Shown here: positions 51,390-59,060 of the stretch, one piece after another
Numbering within the stretch: position 1 is the stretch's first letter
Layout of the letters: each line of letters opens with the position of its first letter
Assembly: GCA_014379405.1 (NCBI GenBank)
Contig: JACMLU010000018.1
Span: forward strand, 362,916-426,915
DNA: 64,000 nt
From: Flavobacterium sp.
GTDB lineage: Bacteria > Bacteroidota > Bacteroidia > Flavobacteriales > Flavobacteriaceae
Direction of reading: 5' to 3'
The notes under the pieces: generated by a model
What the model was told of the DNA's origin: nothing
The model's database searches: none
The model's input: only the letters and a program-made list of their open reading frames with translations
Made by a program: the position numbers and the translations under genes

Positions 51390-51470
51390 GAGATGATGGA
51401 TTAATAGACAGATAGATAATAGACTAAATAAAAATCTTTTATCTATCCGTCTTTCATCTTTTATCTTTTA
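51390..51470. repeat. Heptad and inverted repeats between pheS and 50980
   Basis: Minus strand: AAAGATA, AAAGATG, AAAGACG, GATAGAT, AAAAGAT in roughly 7-bp steps, followed by GTCTATT, ATCTATC, TGTCTATT. The two halves are partly complementary, giving a two-arm hairpin like that after sod (3704-3775), with which it shares the TAGAC/GTCTA words. Confidence 0.55.
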
Positions 51471-52493
51471 AATACTTGCTTTGAATTGCTCCAAAAAACG
51501 AACGTCATTTTCGTAAAACATACGAATATCTCCAATTTGGTACAACAACATAGCAATTCTTTCGATTCCCATTCCAAAGGCAAAACCAGTATATTCTTCT
51601 GGATTGATGTTGCAATTTTTCAAGACATTTGGGTCAACCATTCCGCAACCACCAATTTCTAACCAACCAGTTCCTTTGGTAATTCTATAATCGGTTTCAG
51701 TTTTTAAACCCCAGTAAATATCTATTTCGGCACTTGGTTCCGTAAATGGAAAATAAGATGGGCGAAGACGGATTTTTGATTTTCCGAACATTTCTTTGGT
51801 GAAATACAAAAGCGTTTGCTTCAAATCGGCAAAGGAAACATCTTTGTCAATATACAATCCTTCCACTTGGTGGAAAATACAATGAGAACGTGATGAAACG
51901 GCTTCGTTACGGAAAACTCTTCCCGGAGAAATCGTACGGATTGGCGGTTTGTTGTTTTCCATATAACGCACTTGCACGGATGAAGTGTGGGTGCGCAACA
52001 AAATATCAGGATTGGTTTGGATGAAAAACGTGTCTTGCATATCACGTGCCGGATGGTATTCTGGCAAGTTCAATGCAGTGAAATTATGCCAATCGTCCTC
52101 AATTTCAGGACCTTCGGAAACATTGAACCCAACGTTTGAAAAGATGTCGATAATTTGGTTTTTAACCAAAGATATTGGATGACGGGAACCAATGATTACA
52201 GGCTCTGCTGAACGAGTTAAATCACCGTAAAACCCTTTAGATTCCTCTTTGCTTTCCAAAGATTCTTGAATCGATTTTACTTTTTCTTCTGCAGAAGATT
52301 TCAGCAAATTAATTACTTGTCCAAATTCTTTTTTTTGCTCGTTTGGCACGTTTTTGAATTCGGCGAAAAAATCTTTCAAAAGTCCTTTACTTCCCAGAAA
52401 TTTAATTCTAAATGCTTCTAATTCTGCTGCATTTTGTGTTGAAAAAGCTTGTGCTTCGCCAATATATTCTTTTATCTTGTCTATCATTTTCAT
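51468..52493 (-). CDS. pheS: Phenylalanyl-tRNA synthetase alpha subunit
   Basis: A 341-residue class II synthetase subunit. The N-terminal coiled coil covers about 1-85 (KFLGSKGLLKDFFAEFKNVP near 30). Motif 2 appears as HCIFHQVEGLYIDKDVSF near 210, and motif 3 as GFAFGMGIERIAMLLYQIGD near 302. Gly in LEIGGCGMVDPNV is the phenylalanine pocket. The beta subunit gene (pheT) is not next to it, which is usual in many Bacteroidota. Two start ATGs (52493, 52487) are both possible. A TAAATTTG element lies 17 bases upstream. Confidence 0.97.
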   Translation of the reverse strand: MKMIDKIKEYIGEAQAFSTQNAAELEAFRIKFLGSKGLLKDFFAEFKNVPNEQKKEFGQVINLLKSSAEEKVKSIQESLESKEESKGFYGDLTRSAEPVIIGSRHPISLVKNQIIDIFSNVGFNVSEGPEIEDDWHNFTALNLPEYHPARDMQDTFFIQTNPDILLRTHTSSVQVRYMENNKPPIRTISPGRVFRNEAVSSRSHCIFHQVEGLYIDKDVSFADLKQTLLYFTKEMFGKSKIRLRPSYFPFTEPSAEIDIYWGLKTETDYRITKGTGWLEIGGCGMVDPNVLKNCNINPEEYTGFAFGMGIERIAMLLYQIGDIRMFYENDVRFLEQFKASI

Positions 52494-52509
52494 CCAATAA
52501 TTGAGAGTG

Positions 52510-52517
52510 CAAATTTA
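52510..52517 (-). promoter_or_regulatory. -7 element of pheS
   Basis: Minus-strand TAAATTTG, between the AGTTTTC repeat array and the pheS ATG. Confidence 0.5.
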
Positions 52518-52523
52518 AGTAAA

Positions 52524-52588
52524 AGTTTTCAGTTTTCAGTCGCAGTTTTCAGTAGATTCATTCTGAAAACTGAGACTTCGACTGCAAA
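52524..52588. repeat. AGTTTTC-family two-arm heptad array between 52589 gene and pheS
   Basis: AGTTTTC, AGTTTTC, AGTCGC, AGTTTTC, AGT is followed by the complementary arm CTGAAAACTGAGACTTCGACTG. The inner part AGTTTTCAG...CTGAAAACT is a perfect 9-bp stem. The element begins directly at the stop of the upstream gene. The same family recurs at 57992 and 61602. Confidence 0.75.
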
Positions 52589-52945
52589 CTATGAAATCAG
52601 TTCCTTTTCGATAAAATAATTGACAATGGCTTCTTTCATCAAAACCGATTGTTCCCCAGCTTTTAGTGGCGGCAATTCCTCTTTTACCCTATAATGTGGC
52701 CAACCGTCTTCGTCGAAAAATTCGAATTCATAGAAACCGTAAGGCTCCAACAATCGGCAAATAGCGATGTGCATCAGGTTGAGTTTCTCGTCTTTTTCGT
52801 AGGTTCGGTGTACTTTCCCAAGTTCCTGAACACCAATTAAATAAATTATAGCATCCAAATCTAGATCTTCGCCTTGCGAAAATTGGTTGGAAAGTATGTT
52901 AACTAGCTGTTCCCAGCGTTCTTTAAGTTGTATATCTCTTGACAT
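52589..52945 (-). CDS. Conserved hypothetical protein (118 residues)
   Basis: An acidic soluble protein that I do not recognise as a named domain. It begins MSRDIQLKERWEQLVNILSN and contains DAIIYLIGVQELGKVHRTYE near 30 and LEPYGFYEFEFFDEDGWPHY near 68. It is likely a helical fold with an exposed aromatic/acidic strand. Its leader contains four ATGAATT repeats downstream of a TATCTTTG promoter element (53010-53017), shared divergently with cvpA. Confidence 0.7.
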   Translation of the reverse strand: MSRDIQLKERWEQLVNILSNQFSQGEDLDLDAIIYLIGVQELGKVHRTYEKDEKLNLMHIAICRLLEPYGFYEFEFFDEDGWPHYRVKEELPPLKAGEQSVLMKEAIVNYFIEKELIS

Positions 52946-52956
52946 TTTATTTAGTT

Positions 52957-52984
52957 ATGAATTATGAATTATGAATTATGAGCT
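52957..52984. repeat. ATGAATT heptad array in the leader of the 52589 gene
   Basis: Three perfect ATGAATT units and a fourth, ATGAGCT, in exact 7-bp register; on the minus strand the units read AATTCAT and the last ends 11 bases before the start codon. Confidence 0.75.
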
Positions 52985-53009
52985 CATAAAAACACAAAAG
53001 CCATTTCGG

Positions 53010-53040
53010 CAAAGATACCAACATAATTCTTTTATCTTTG
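53010..53040. promoter_or_regulatory. Divergent promoter pair for 52589 gene and cvpA
   Basis: Minus-strand TATCTTTG at 53010-53017 and plus-strand TATCTTTG at 53033-53040, 15 bp apart. The plus element is itself part of the TCTTT heptad array. Confidence 0.5.
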
Positions 53041-53068
53041 CTCTTTATTCTTTTCTCTTTTTACTATG
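53027..53068 (+). repeat. nTCTTTn heptad array running into the cvpA start codon
   Basis: TTCTTTT, ATCTTTG, CTCTTTA, TTCTTTT, CTCTTTT are five consecutive units, and the next seven bases TACTATG end exactly with the ATG of cvpA. The second unit forms part of the -7 promoter element. Confidence 0.7.
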
Positions 53069-53572
53069 AGTTTTTTAGATATTGTTTTGGGCAGTTTGCT
53101 CGTTTTTGGTTTGTACAAAGGCATTAGAAATGGCCTTTTTGTAGAAGTAGCTTCGTTGATTTCCTTACTTTTGGGAATTTATTTTGCGGTAAAATTTTCG
53201 ATAATGATGGCCGAAATTCTTTCTTGTTTAGTGCATTGGAATCCTAAAACCATCCAGATAACGGCTTTTATACTGACCTTTATTTTAGTCGTGATTGGAA
53301 TATCTTTATTGGCAAAATTCCTCACGGGAATAGCCAATTTTGCGCAATTAGGCTGGATAAACAGTGCTGGCGGTGGTTTCTTTCGAGTTTTGAAAACGAT
53401 ATTGATTGTGAGTATCTTTCTAAACCTTTTCGAAAAGATTAATTTCAACAATACCTTTGCCAAAAAAGAAACATTGGACAAATCAACATTTTATCGACCA
53501 ATCCAAAAAACGGCAGGATACATTTATCCTTCTATTGAAAAATGGTATGATGAGTTGAAGAAGAAAAAGTAA
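53066..53572 (+). CDS. cvpA: CvpA-family membrane protein
   Basis: A 168-residue inner-membrane protein with four hydrophobic segments (about 5-22, 28-48, 64-86, 105-125), starting MSFLDIVLGSLLVFGLYKGI, the typical CvpA/colicin V production start, with KGIRNGLFVEVASLISLLLG after it. CvpA proteins are implicated in envelope stress and colicin V export in Enterobacteria; the role here is unproven. A charged tail (YDELKKKK) ends the protein. The gene converges on the Bat operon. Confidence 0.85.
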   Translation: MSFLDIVLGSLLVFGLYKGIRNGLFVEVASLISLLLGIYFAVKFSIMMAEILSCLVHWNPKTIQITAFILTFILVVIGISLLAKFLTGIANFAQLGWINSAGGGFFRVLKTILIVSIFLNLFEKINFNNTFAKKETLDKSTFYRPIQKTAGYIYPSIEKWYDELKKKK

Positions 53573-53573
53573 A

Positions 53574-53629
53574 CAGTGGTCAGTATTCAGTCCACACTAG
53601 AACTAATAACTGATTACTGAACACTAATT
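53574..53629. repeat. Eight-unit two-arm heptad hairpin between cvpA and batE
   Basis: CAGTGGT, CAGTATT, CAGTCCA, CACTAGA, ACTAATA, ACTGATT, ACTGAAC, ACTAATT: 56 bases in exact 7-bp steps. The CAGT arm and the ACTG arm are complementary at about 15 of 18 positions, followed by T residues. It starts right after the cvpA stop and stops just short of the batE stop, so it probably terminates both. Confidence 0.75.
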
Positions 53630-54370
53630 TTTCACTTCCTTAATCGCAGTTTTTTCTATCCAGCCTTCGGTTCCATCAGTCAATTGAATTTTTTTCCAAT
53701 TATCCAAAGTTTCAATGACAAAAACTTTAGTTCCTTCGTGGAGCGTAATAACGGTGTTGCTGGCTTTTTGAGGCTCACTTTTCACCAAGGTCATTTCGGC
53801 AAAAACGATAGCCGGTTTTTCATTTTCGAAATCATTTTTTTCTGAAATTGCTGCCGAAACACTCATCAAAAGCAAGAATAACAAAACAAACATTCCGATG
53901 AAAAATATCCTTTTTGACAAGGTTACTTGTGAAAAATAATAACCTATAAAAAATACTAAAAATAGGACTGACAAGCCAACCGAAATCCAAGCCCAAGTAT
54001 TGTAGTGAAAGATTGACGTGAAGTCGTGTATCATTTTTGAAAAACCAACCGTTGGAATGTCTTTTATCTCGTCTATTTGCATCTTGTGTGCAAATTTCAG
54101 GTTGTTTTGTATTACGGCATCGTCTGGATTGAGTACCAATGCTTTTTCATAATTATAAATGGCTGGAGCTACTTTATTCAATTTATAATAGCAGTTTCCC
54201 AAATTGAAATACAGTTCCGCCGAATGCTGTTTGCTTGCCAAAACACTTTCGTATTCCTTTATTGCTTCTTCGTATCTCCCTTTTTGGTACAAATAATTCC
54301 CTTTGTCAAAGCCGCTTTGGGCAAAGAAAAATTGGGTTGTTAGTAGGAATATAAAAATTATCTTTTTCAT
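53624..54370 (-). CDS. batE: BatE: TPR and SH3-like protein of the Bat operon
   Basis: A 248-residue exported membrane protein. A signal peptide (MKKIIFIFLLTTQFFFAQ) is followed by TPR units (about 22-95: KGNYLYQKGRYEEAIKEYES, LYFNLGNCYYKLNKVAPAIY). Two membrane helices (about 130-150, 155-175) follow, and then a bacterial SH3 domain (VKSEPQKASNTVITLHEGTK near 195; WKKIQLTDGTEGWIEKTAI near 222). It is the last gene of the operon. Bat proteins were linked to aerotolerance in Bacteroides; the molecular function remains open. Confidence 0.88.
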   Translation of the reverse strand: MKKIIFIFLLTTQFFFAQSGFDKGNYLYQKGRYEEAIKEYESVLASKQHSAELYFNLGNCYYKLNKVAPAIYNYEKALVLNPDDAVIQNNLKFAHKMQIDEIKDIPTVGFSKMIHDFTSIFHYNTWAWISVGLSVLFLVFFIGYYFSQVTLSKRIFFIGMFVLLFLLLMSVSAAISEKNDFENEKPAIVFAEMTLVKSEPQKASNTVITLHEGTKVFVIETLDNWKKIQLTDGTEGWIEKTAIKEVKN

Positions 54371-54438
54371 TATTTATTTTTTGCCGCTAAGACGCTAATG
54401 CGCAAAGCTTTTTCAATATGTTTTTTTGTCCTTTGTGG

Positions 54439-56196
54439 TTAAGTGATTTGTTTTTCCAAATCCGAAATTATCATTACCGCTTTGTCAAAATCCTGCTGGA
54501 TAATCGAACTCGAAGTTAACGCATAACGCGCCAATTCGCAATTTTCAGTCAAGTTAATAAAATCAATTATGGTTTGGGCATTTGCATTTTTGGATGCCAA
54601 CAACTCCTGAATGTTACTCTTGGTCATATCCGATGTTTCGATGTGTAACTTGGCTTTCAAGAAATTGTGCATTGCTTTTTCCAATGCCACATAAAATGCT
54701 TCTTTGTTGTTGATTTGTTTTTTGGCTTCCGACAAATATTTCTTGGCCAATCGGTTGTTCATTTTTATTCGGTTTCCAAAAACATCGCTGTCGATGGCGT
54801 CTTTCTTCTTTTTGAATAACACAATCAACGGAAGAATTAAAAACGGTAAAAACAACAAGCCATAAAACAAATTCGACCCCAAGAAACCGTCATCTTTCAT
54901 TGAAAAAAGATCGGTTTTAAGCTTGATAAATTTAAATTGTTCATTGCTCGAAATAACGTTTTTTGGAACTCCAGGTGTAGTAGCAACTTGGTCATTTGCC
55001 GAAGGACCATCTAAAACGTTGATCATTATTTCTGGCGAACTTATCGTTTTGTATTTTCCTGTACCTAAATCAAAATACGAAAACTGCATTGGTTTTATTG
55101 GATAATTCCCCTTGAATTGTGGTATAATGGTATAACTATCCGATATTTTCCCGGACATTCCCGCTAAAGTGGTGTTCACTTTTTCGCCGTGGACAGGATC
55201 GTACATTTCCAATGAATTTGGAACTACGGGTTTTGGCAAATTAAACAACTTCATGTTTCCGCTTCCGGTCACGCTAACCAGTAAATCCAAGCTTTCCCCG
55301 TTTTTTAAATTCGTTTTGGATGGTGTTACCCTAAAGTCAAATTTTCCAACGGCTCCCGAAAAATCGGCTGGTTTTCCTGCCTCGGGAAGTGCTTTTACCG
55401 CAATTGTTTTGGCTCCGGCAGAAACTCTTTTATTCCCATTGGTAACCACAACTCGTCCAAACATGTCTCTACGATTCGTAGGCAATTCCACGTCGATATC
55501 CAATGACAAAGGCTCGATTACCAGTTTCCCCGATTTTTGTGGATATAAAACTGTTTTTCTCAACACTACAAAACGGTATTTTTCGCCTTTAAACATTCCT
55601 TCTTCTCCAACCAATTGTTTGATGTCGATGTTTTGACTCCAGAAATCATTGTATTTTGGTTTGTCCAATTCCCTCCAATTCGTGATTCCAATATTGTAAC
55701 TGAAATACAATTTGTAAACCACGGTAATCGGTTCATTGATGTATGGATTTGTTTTCGAAATATCGGCAACCAAATAAAGGTTGTCGTCGGCAGAAATTTG
55801 AGATGCATCATTCGGGTCTCTCGCCTCTTGTACCGCATTGGTAACGTGTATTTTTATCGGTGATGTTTTATAAATTTGGCCGTTGTATTCTATGGCGGCT
55901 TGTTTGATAATCAAGTTCCCTTTTTGTTGCGGCAAAAGATAATAAGAATAGATTTTTTCGAATGAACTTTTTCCGTTTATCCACGACTGGCTCACCTGCT
56001 GGCTTGGTCCGGCTATAATCCTAAATCCTTCAAAAGACGGTTGGTTAAAGTTGTCGCCGTCCATATTCATCACGAAATCAATGCGAAGTCTTTCGTTAAG
56101 CCCAAGCGTGGTTTTGCTCACTTTTGCCTCAAATTGTACTTGAGCCAAAAGGGAATTGCACACCATTAAAACTATCGCTACTATAAATTTTTTCAT
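54439..56196 (-). CDS. batD: BatD aerotolerance protein
   Basis: A 585-residue exported protein anchored by a helix near residue 435-455 (LFYGLLFLPFLILPLIVLFK). The signal peptide begins MKKFIVAIVLMVCNSLLAQ; an ATG two codons earlier is equally close. The large periplasmic part (about 20-430) is beta-rich and BatD-like (EPLSLDIDVELPTNRRDMFG near 195; KFDFRVTPSKTNLKNGESLD near 275). The cytoplasmic C-terminal 130 residues are helical. It follows batC after about 20 bp. Confidence 0.92.
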   Translation of the reverse strand: MKKFIVAIVLMVCNSLLAQVQFEAKVSKTTLGLNERLRIDFVMNMDGDNFNQPSFEGFRIIAGPSQQVSQSWINGKSSFEKIYSYYLLPQQKGNLIIKQAAIEYNGQIYKTSPIKIHVTNAVQEARDPNDASQISADDNLYLVADISKTNPYINEPITVVYKLYFSYNIGITNWRELDKPKYNDFWSQNIDIKQLVGEEGMFKGEKYRFVVLRKTVLYPQKSGKLVIEPLSLDIDVELPTNRRDMFGRVVVTNGNKRVSAGAKTIAVKALPEAGKPADFSGAVGKFDFRVTPSKTNLKNGESLDLLVSVTGSGNMKLFNLPKPVVPNSLEMYDPVHGEKVNTTLAGMSGKISDSYTIIPQFKGNYPIKPMQFSYFDLGTGKYKTISSPEIMINVLDGPSANDQVATTPGVPKNVISSNEQFKFIKLKTDLFSMKDDGFLGSNLFYGLLFLPFLILPLIVLFKKKKDAIDSDVFGNRIKMNNRLAKKYLSEAKKQINNKEAFYVALEKAMHNFLKAKLHIETSDMTKSNIQELLASKNANAQTIIDFINLTENCELARYALTSSSIIQQDFDKAVMIISDLEKQIT

Positions 56197-56216
56197 TATC
56201 ATTTATTCTTATTGAA

Positions 56217-56945
56217 TTACCAATCCTTTTCCGTTTGTATTGGTTTTCCTTTTGCTTTTTGGGCATTGACCTTTTCTTGAATCTTCTTTTCTTCGTTGTT
56301 TACGGCATCTAAAAGATTTTCTAATCGTTGTTTGGAAATTCCCCCAGGCATTGGTTTTGGTTGTCCTTGATCTCCAGGTTTGTCATCTTTCTTGCCTTTG
56401 TCGTCTTTTTTATCTTTATCGCCGTCTTTCTTGTCGTCCTTTTTATCTTGATCTTTCTTGTCTTTGTCGTCTTTTTTCTTGTCGTCTTTTTTGTCTTTTT
56501 TATCGTCACCTTTTGGTGGATTTTCTTTTAGTTTTTGCTTCGCCAAAGCATAATTGTAACGTGTTTCTTCGTCTGTTGGATTATTTCTTAAAGCATTTTT
56601 ATAGGCTTCAACCGCAGCGGAATAATTTTTTTCCTTCATAAAAACATTACCTAAATTGTGAAAAACTTTGTGTTTTTGAGGTCTTGATTTTATGTTATTA
56701 ATTGCTTTGCCATAAGCAAATTTAGCTTCCGCCATTTGATTTTGCCTGTAAATAGCATTCCCTAAATTATAAGGAGCTACTGTTCTTCGTGAAAATTTAG
56801 AATTCGAAATTCGGTAATTGGCTTCGGCTTCAACAAACTTCTTTTCAGAATATTCCTCGTTGCCTTTTGGCAATGTTTTGTCCTTCTCCTGAGCCGAAAC
56901 TACAAAAGAAAGCATTAATAGTATATATAAAATATAATTTTTCAT
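56217..56945 (-). CDS. batC: BatC: TPR protein with Lys/Asp-rich linker
   Basis: A 242-residue exported TPR protein with a signal peptide of about 18 residues (MKNYILYILLMLSFVVSAQ). Three TPR units span about 28-140 (NLGNAIYRQNQMAEAKFAYG; NLGNVFMKEKNYSAAVEAYK). Residues 145-195 are almost pure Lys and Asp (KKDDKDKKDQDKKDD-type), followed by a GQPKPMPGG turn and a helical end with RLENLLDAVNNEEKKIQEKV. The charged linker generates long false frames on the other strand. Its ATG overlaps the batB stop (TAATG). Confidence 0.9.
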   Translation of the reverse strand: MKNYILYILLMLSFVVSAQEKDKTLPKGNEEYSEKKFVEAEANYRISNSKFSRRTVAPYNLGNAIYRQNQMAEAKFAYGKAINNIKSRPQKHKVFHNLGNVFMKEKNYSAAVEAYKNALRNNPTDEETRYNYALAKQKLKENPPKGDDKKDKKDDKKKDDKDKKDQDKKDDKKDGDKDKKDDKGKKDDKPGDQGQPKPMPGGISKQRLENLLDAVNNEEKKIQEKVNAQKAKGKPIQTEKDW

Positions 56946-57979
56946 TATTTTTTTTCGTTAAATAAATTCAACTTTTCGACCCATTTTGTCTTTCTTTCCA
57001 AAAGGAAAACATCCAAAAACAACAAGGCAAAAGCAAAACCAAGGAACCACTGAAATTGTGATTGAAAATCAGCTATTTGCGTCGATTCGAATTCCGTTTT
57101 CTGAATATTGTCGAGCGCATTTTTCACATAATCCAGAACCACTTTGGTGTTGTTTCCATCAACATATCCGCCTTTTGTGGCTTTGGCAATGGAAGTTAAA
57201 CCCTCTTTATTTAATTTTGTGATTACCACCTCTTTATTGGCGTCTCTTTTAAAACTTTCAACAACTCCGTTTACTCTTAAAGGAATTGTGCTTCCTTTCT
57301 CGGTACCAACGCCAATGGTGATAATTTTCATTCCCAGTTTATTGGCCTCTTCAGCAGCTGATTCTGCTCCTTCTGAATGATCTTCACCATCAGAAATCAT
57401 AATCAGTAGTTTACTGGTTTTGCTTTTTTCGTCGAAATAAGTTGCAGACAATTTTATGGCATCATCCAATGAAGTTCCCTGTGAAGAAACAATGTCGGTA
57501 TTTATACTTTGCAAAAACATTTTTGCCACGCTATAATCGGTAGTGATAGGCAATACGGGAAAAGCACTTCCGGCATAAGCCACGATTCCTATCCTGTCAC
57601 TACCCAACTGATTGATAATTTGCGAAACAATTTGCTTGCTTTTCTCCAACCGGCTTGGTGCCACGTCTTCGGCCAACATACTTTTGGAAACGTCCATAGC
57701 AAAAACGATGTCGATTCCTTCTCTTTTCACAGTTTCCATTTTGGTTCCAATTTTTGGATTTACCAATCCGAAAATGATTCCAACCAATGCCAGAAGCATT
57801 ACAACCAACTTTAAAATGGGTTTGAAAACAGATTTTTCGGGACTTAATTTTTTAACTAAATCCAAATCCCCAAATTCACGTTGTTTTTTTCTTTTCCAAT
57901 ATTGATTGTATAGAAAAAGCAGCACCAAAACTGGGACTATAAAAAGAAGGTATAAATATTTTGACTCGTCTAATTCCAT
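56945..57979 (-). CDS. batB: BatB: membrane-anchored von Willebrand A protein
   Basis: A 344-residue protein with two N-terminal helices (about 8-25, 55-73), a VWA domain (about 88-290) and a C-terminal helix (312-330). The metal-ion-dependent adhesion site is intact: DVSKSMLAEDVAPSR near residue 96 (DxSxS), a Thr region SQGTSLDDAIKL near 170 and MISDGEDHSEGAES near 197. It is coupled to batC by a one-base overlap. A hairpin repeat lies upstream, between it and batA. Confidence 0.93.
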   Translation of the reverse strand: MELDESKYLYLLFIVPVLVLLFLYNQYWKRKKQREFGDLDLVKKLSPEKSVFKPILKLVVMLLALVGIIFGLVNPKIGTKMETVKREGIDIVFAMDVSKSMLAEDVAPSRLEKSKQIVSQIINQLGSDRIGIVAYAGSAFPVLPITTDYSVAKMFLQSINTDIVSSQGTSLDDAIKLSATYFDEKSKTSKLLIMISDGEDHSEGAESAAEEANKLGMKIITIGVGTEKGSTIPLRVNGVVESFKRDANKEVVITKLNKEGLTSIAKATKGGYVDGNNTKVVLDYVKNALDNIQKTEFESTQIADFQSQFQWFLGFAFALLFLDVFLLERKTKWVEKLNLFNEKK

Positions 57980-57991
57980 ATTGTATTTTTT

Positions 57992-58055
57992 AGTCGCAGT
58001 TTTAAGTCTCAGTTCTCAGTGCACAACTGCGACTGAAAAACTTAGACTGTGACTT
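57992..58055. repeat. AGTCGCAGTTTT-family two-arm array between batA and batB
   Basis: AGTCGC, AGTTTTA, AGTCTC, AGTTCTC, AGT faces ACTGCGACTGAAAAACTTAGACTGTGACT, its approximate reverse complement. Period is 6-8 bp. It sits inside the Bat operon between two genes, so it cannot be a complete terminator if the operon is one transcript. Confidence 0.65.
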
Positions 58056-58058
58056 TCA

Positions 58059-59060
58059 TTATATAAAGCTTCTATAAACCGTATTTCGTAATCCAACTTC
58101 CAACAAAAGCAAAAAGCCTGCAATCCAAACAAAAGTTCTGTATTTTTCATCGTAATCATAGAATTTCAATTCTTCGATTTCAGTGGTTTCCAGCTTGTTG
58201 ATGGAAGCATAAATCTCGGCCAATTTGCTGTTGCTGGTTGCCCTGAAATATTTTCCGTCCGTTTTTCTGGCTATGTTTCTCAATAATTGTTCGTCTATTT
58301 CCACTTTCATCATTTGGAATAAAATCTGTCCGCCAGGCGAAAGTGCATACGGAGATTCAGCCATTCCGTTTGTACCTATCCCAATGGTGTACACTTTTAT
58401 TCCGTACTGTTTGGCAATATCGGCTGCTGTTTCAGGTTCGATAAAACCGGCGTTATTCACACCATCGGTCAATAAAATTATCACTTTGCTTTTGGCTTTG
58501 CTGTCTTTTAATCGATTTACAGCTGTTGCCAATCCCATTCCAATTCCTGTTCCGTCTTGCAAAACGTTGTCGTATTTTATACCTTTTATGGCTTCAAGGA
58601 TAACCGCTTTGTCGCTGGTCACTGGCGTTTTTGTATAAGCTTCTGAAGCATAAACCACCAATCCAATTCTGTCGTTTGGTCTTTCTTCTACGAAATCGGC
58701 AGCTACATCTTTAAGTGCTTCCATTCTATTTGGTCTCAAATCCTTGGCGAGCATACTTCCCGAAACGTCCATCGCCATAACAATATCTACACCTCTAGTG
58801 GTCTTTGTTTGATTGCTGATGTCAACCGTTCTTGGTCTGGCCATTGCAATAATCAAGGAGCTTAACGCCAATAATCGCAACACGTTCAAAACTGGTTTTA
58901 ATCTTGCTGCCAAACTATTCGAACCCTTAAATCCTTGTATTGAACTCATCTTCAAAGTTGCCGATTGCTCGTTTTGTTTCCAATAGATCCAAGCAACAGC
59001 CATTGGAATCAAAAGAAACAACCAAAAAAACTCTGGGTTCAAAAATGATAATTTTCCCAT
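58059..59060 (-). CDS. batA: BatA: membrane-anchored von Willebrand A protein
   Basis: A 333-residue VWA protein, with helices near 8-24 and 57-74 and a C-terminal helix (308-325) followed by a short tail. The MIDAS is intact: DVSGSMLAKDLRPNR near residue 95, DGTGIGMGLATAVNR near 168 and LLTDGVNNAGFIEPE near 196. It pairs with batB, probably assembling in the inner membrane with the VWA domains facing the periplasm. Its ATG overlaps the stop of the BatD-like gene upstream by one base. Confidence 0.93.
   Translation of the reverse strand: MGKLSFLNPEFFWLFLLIPMAVAWIYWKQNEQSATLKMSSIQGFKGSNSLAARLKPVLNVLRLLALSSLIIAMARPRTVDISNQTKTTRGVDIVMAMDVSGSMLAKDLRPNRMEALKDVAADFVEERPNDRIGLVVYASEAYTKTPVTSDKAVILEAIKGIKYDNVLQDGTGIGMGLATAVNRLKDSKAKSKVIILLTDGVNNAGFIEPETAADIAKQYGIKVYTIGIGTNGMAESPYALSPGGQILFQMMKVEIDEQLLRNIARKTDGKYFRATSNSKLAEIYASINKLETTEIEELKFYDYDEKYRTFVWIAGFLLLLEVGLRNTVYRSFI

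Noticed and set aside
55169..55636. A 155-codon plus-strand frame
   Set aside because: Lies wholly opposite batD, a convincing gene with signal peptide and membrane anchor.
56328..56641. Very hydrophobic plus-strand frames (about 67 and 96 codons) opposite batC
   Set aside because: They are the complement of the AAG/GAC (Lys/Asp) repeat of batC; TTT/GTC codons give false Phe/Val-rich membrane segments.
58225..58638. A 137-codon plus-strand frame
   Set aside because: Opposite the VWA domain of batA, including its MIDAS motifs; a shadow.
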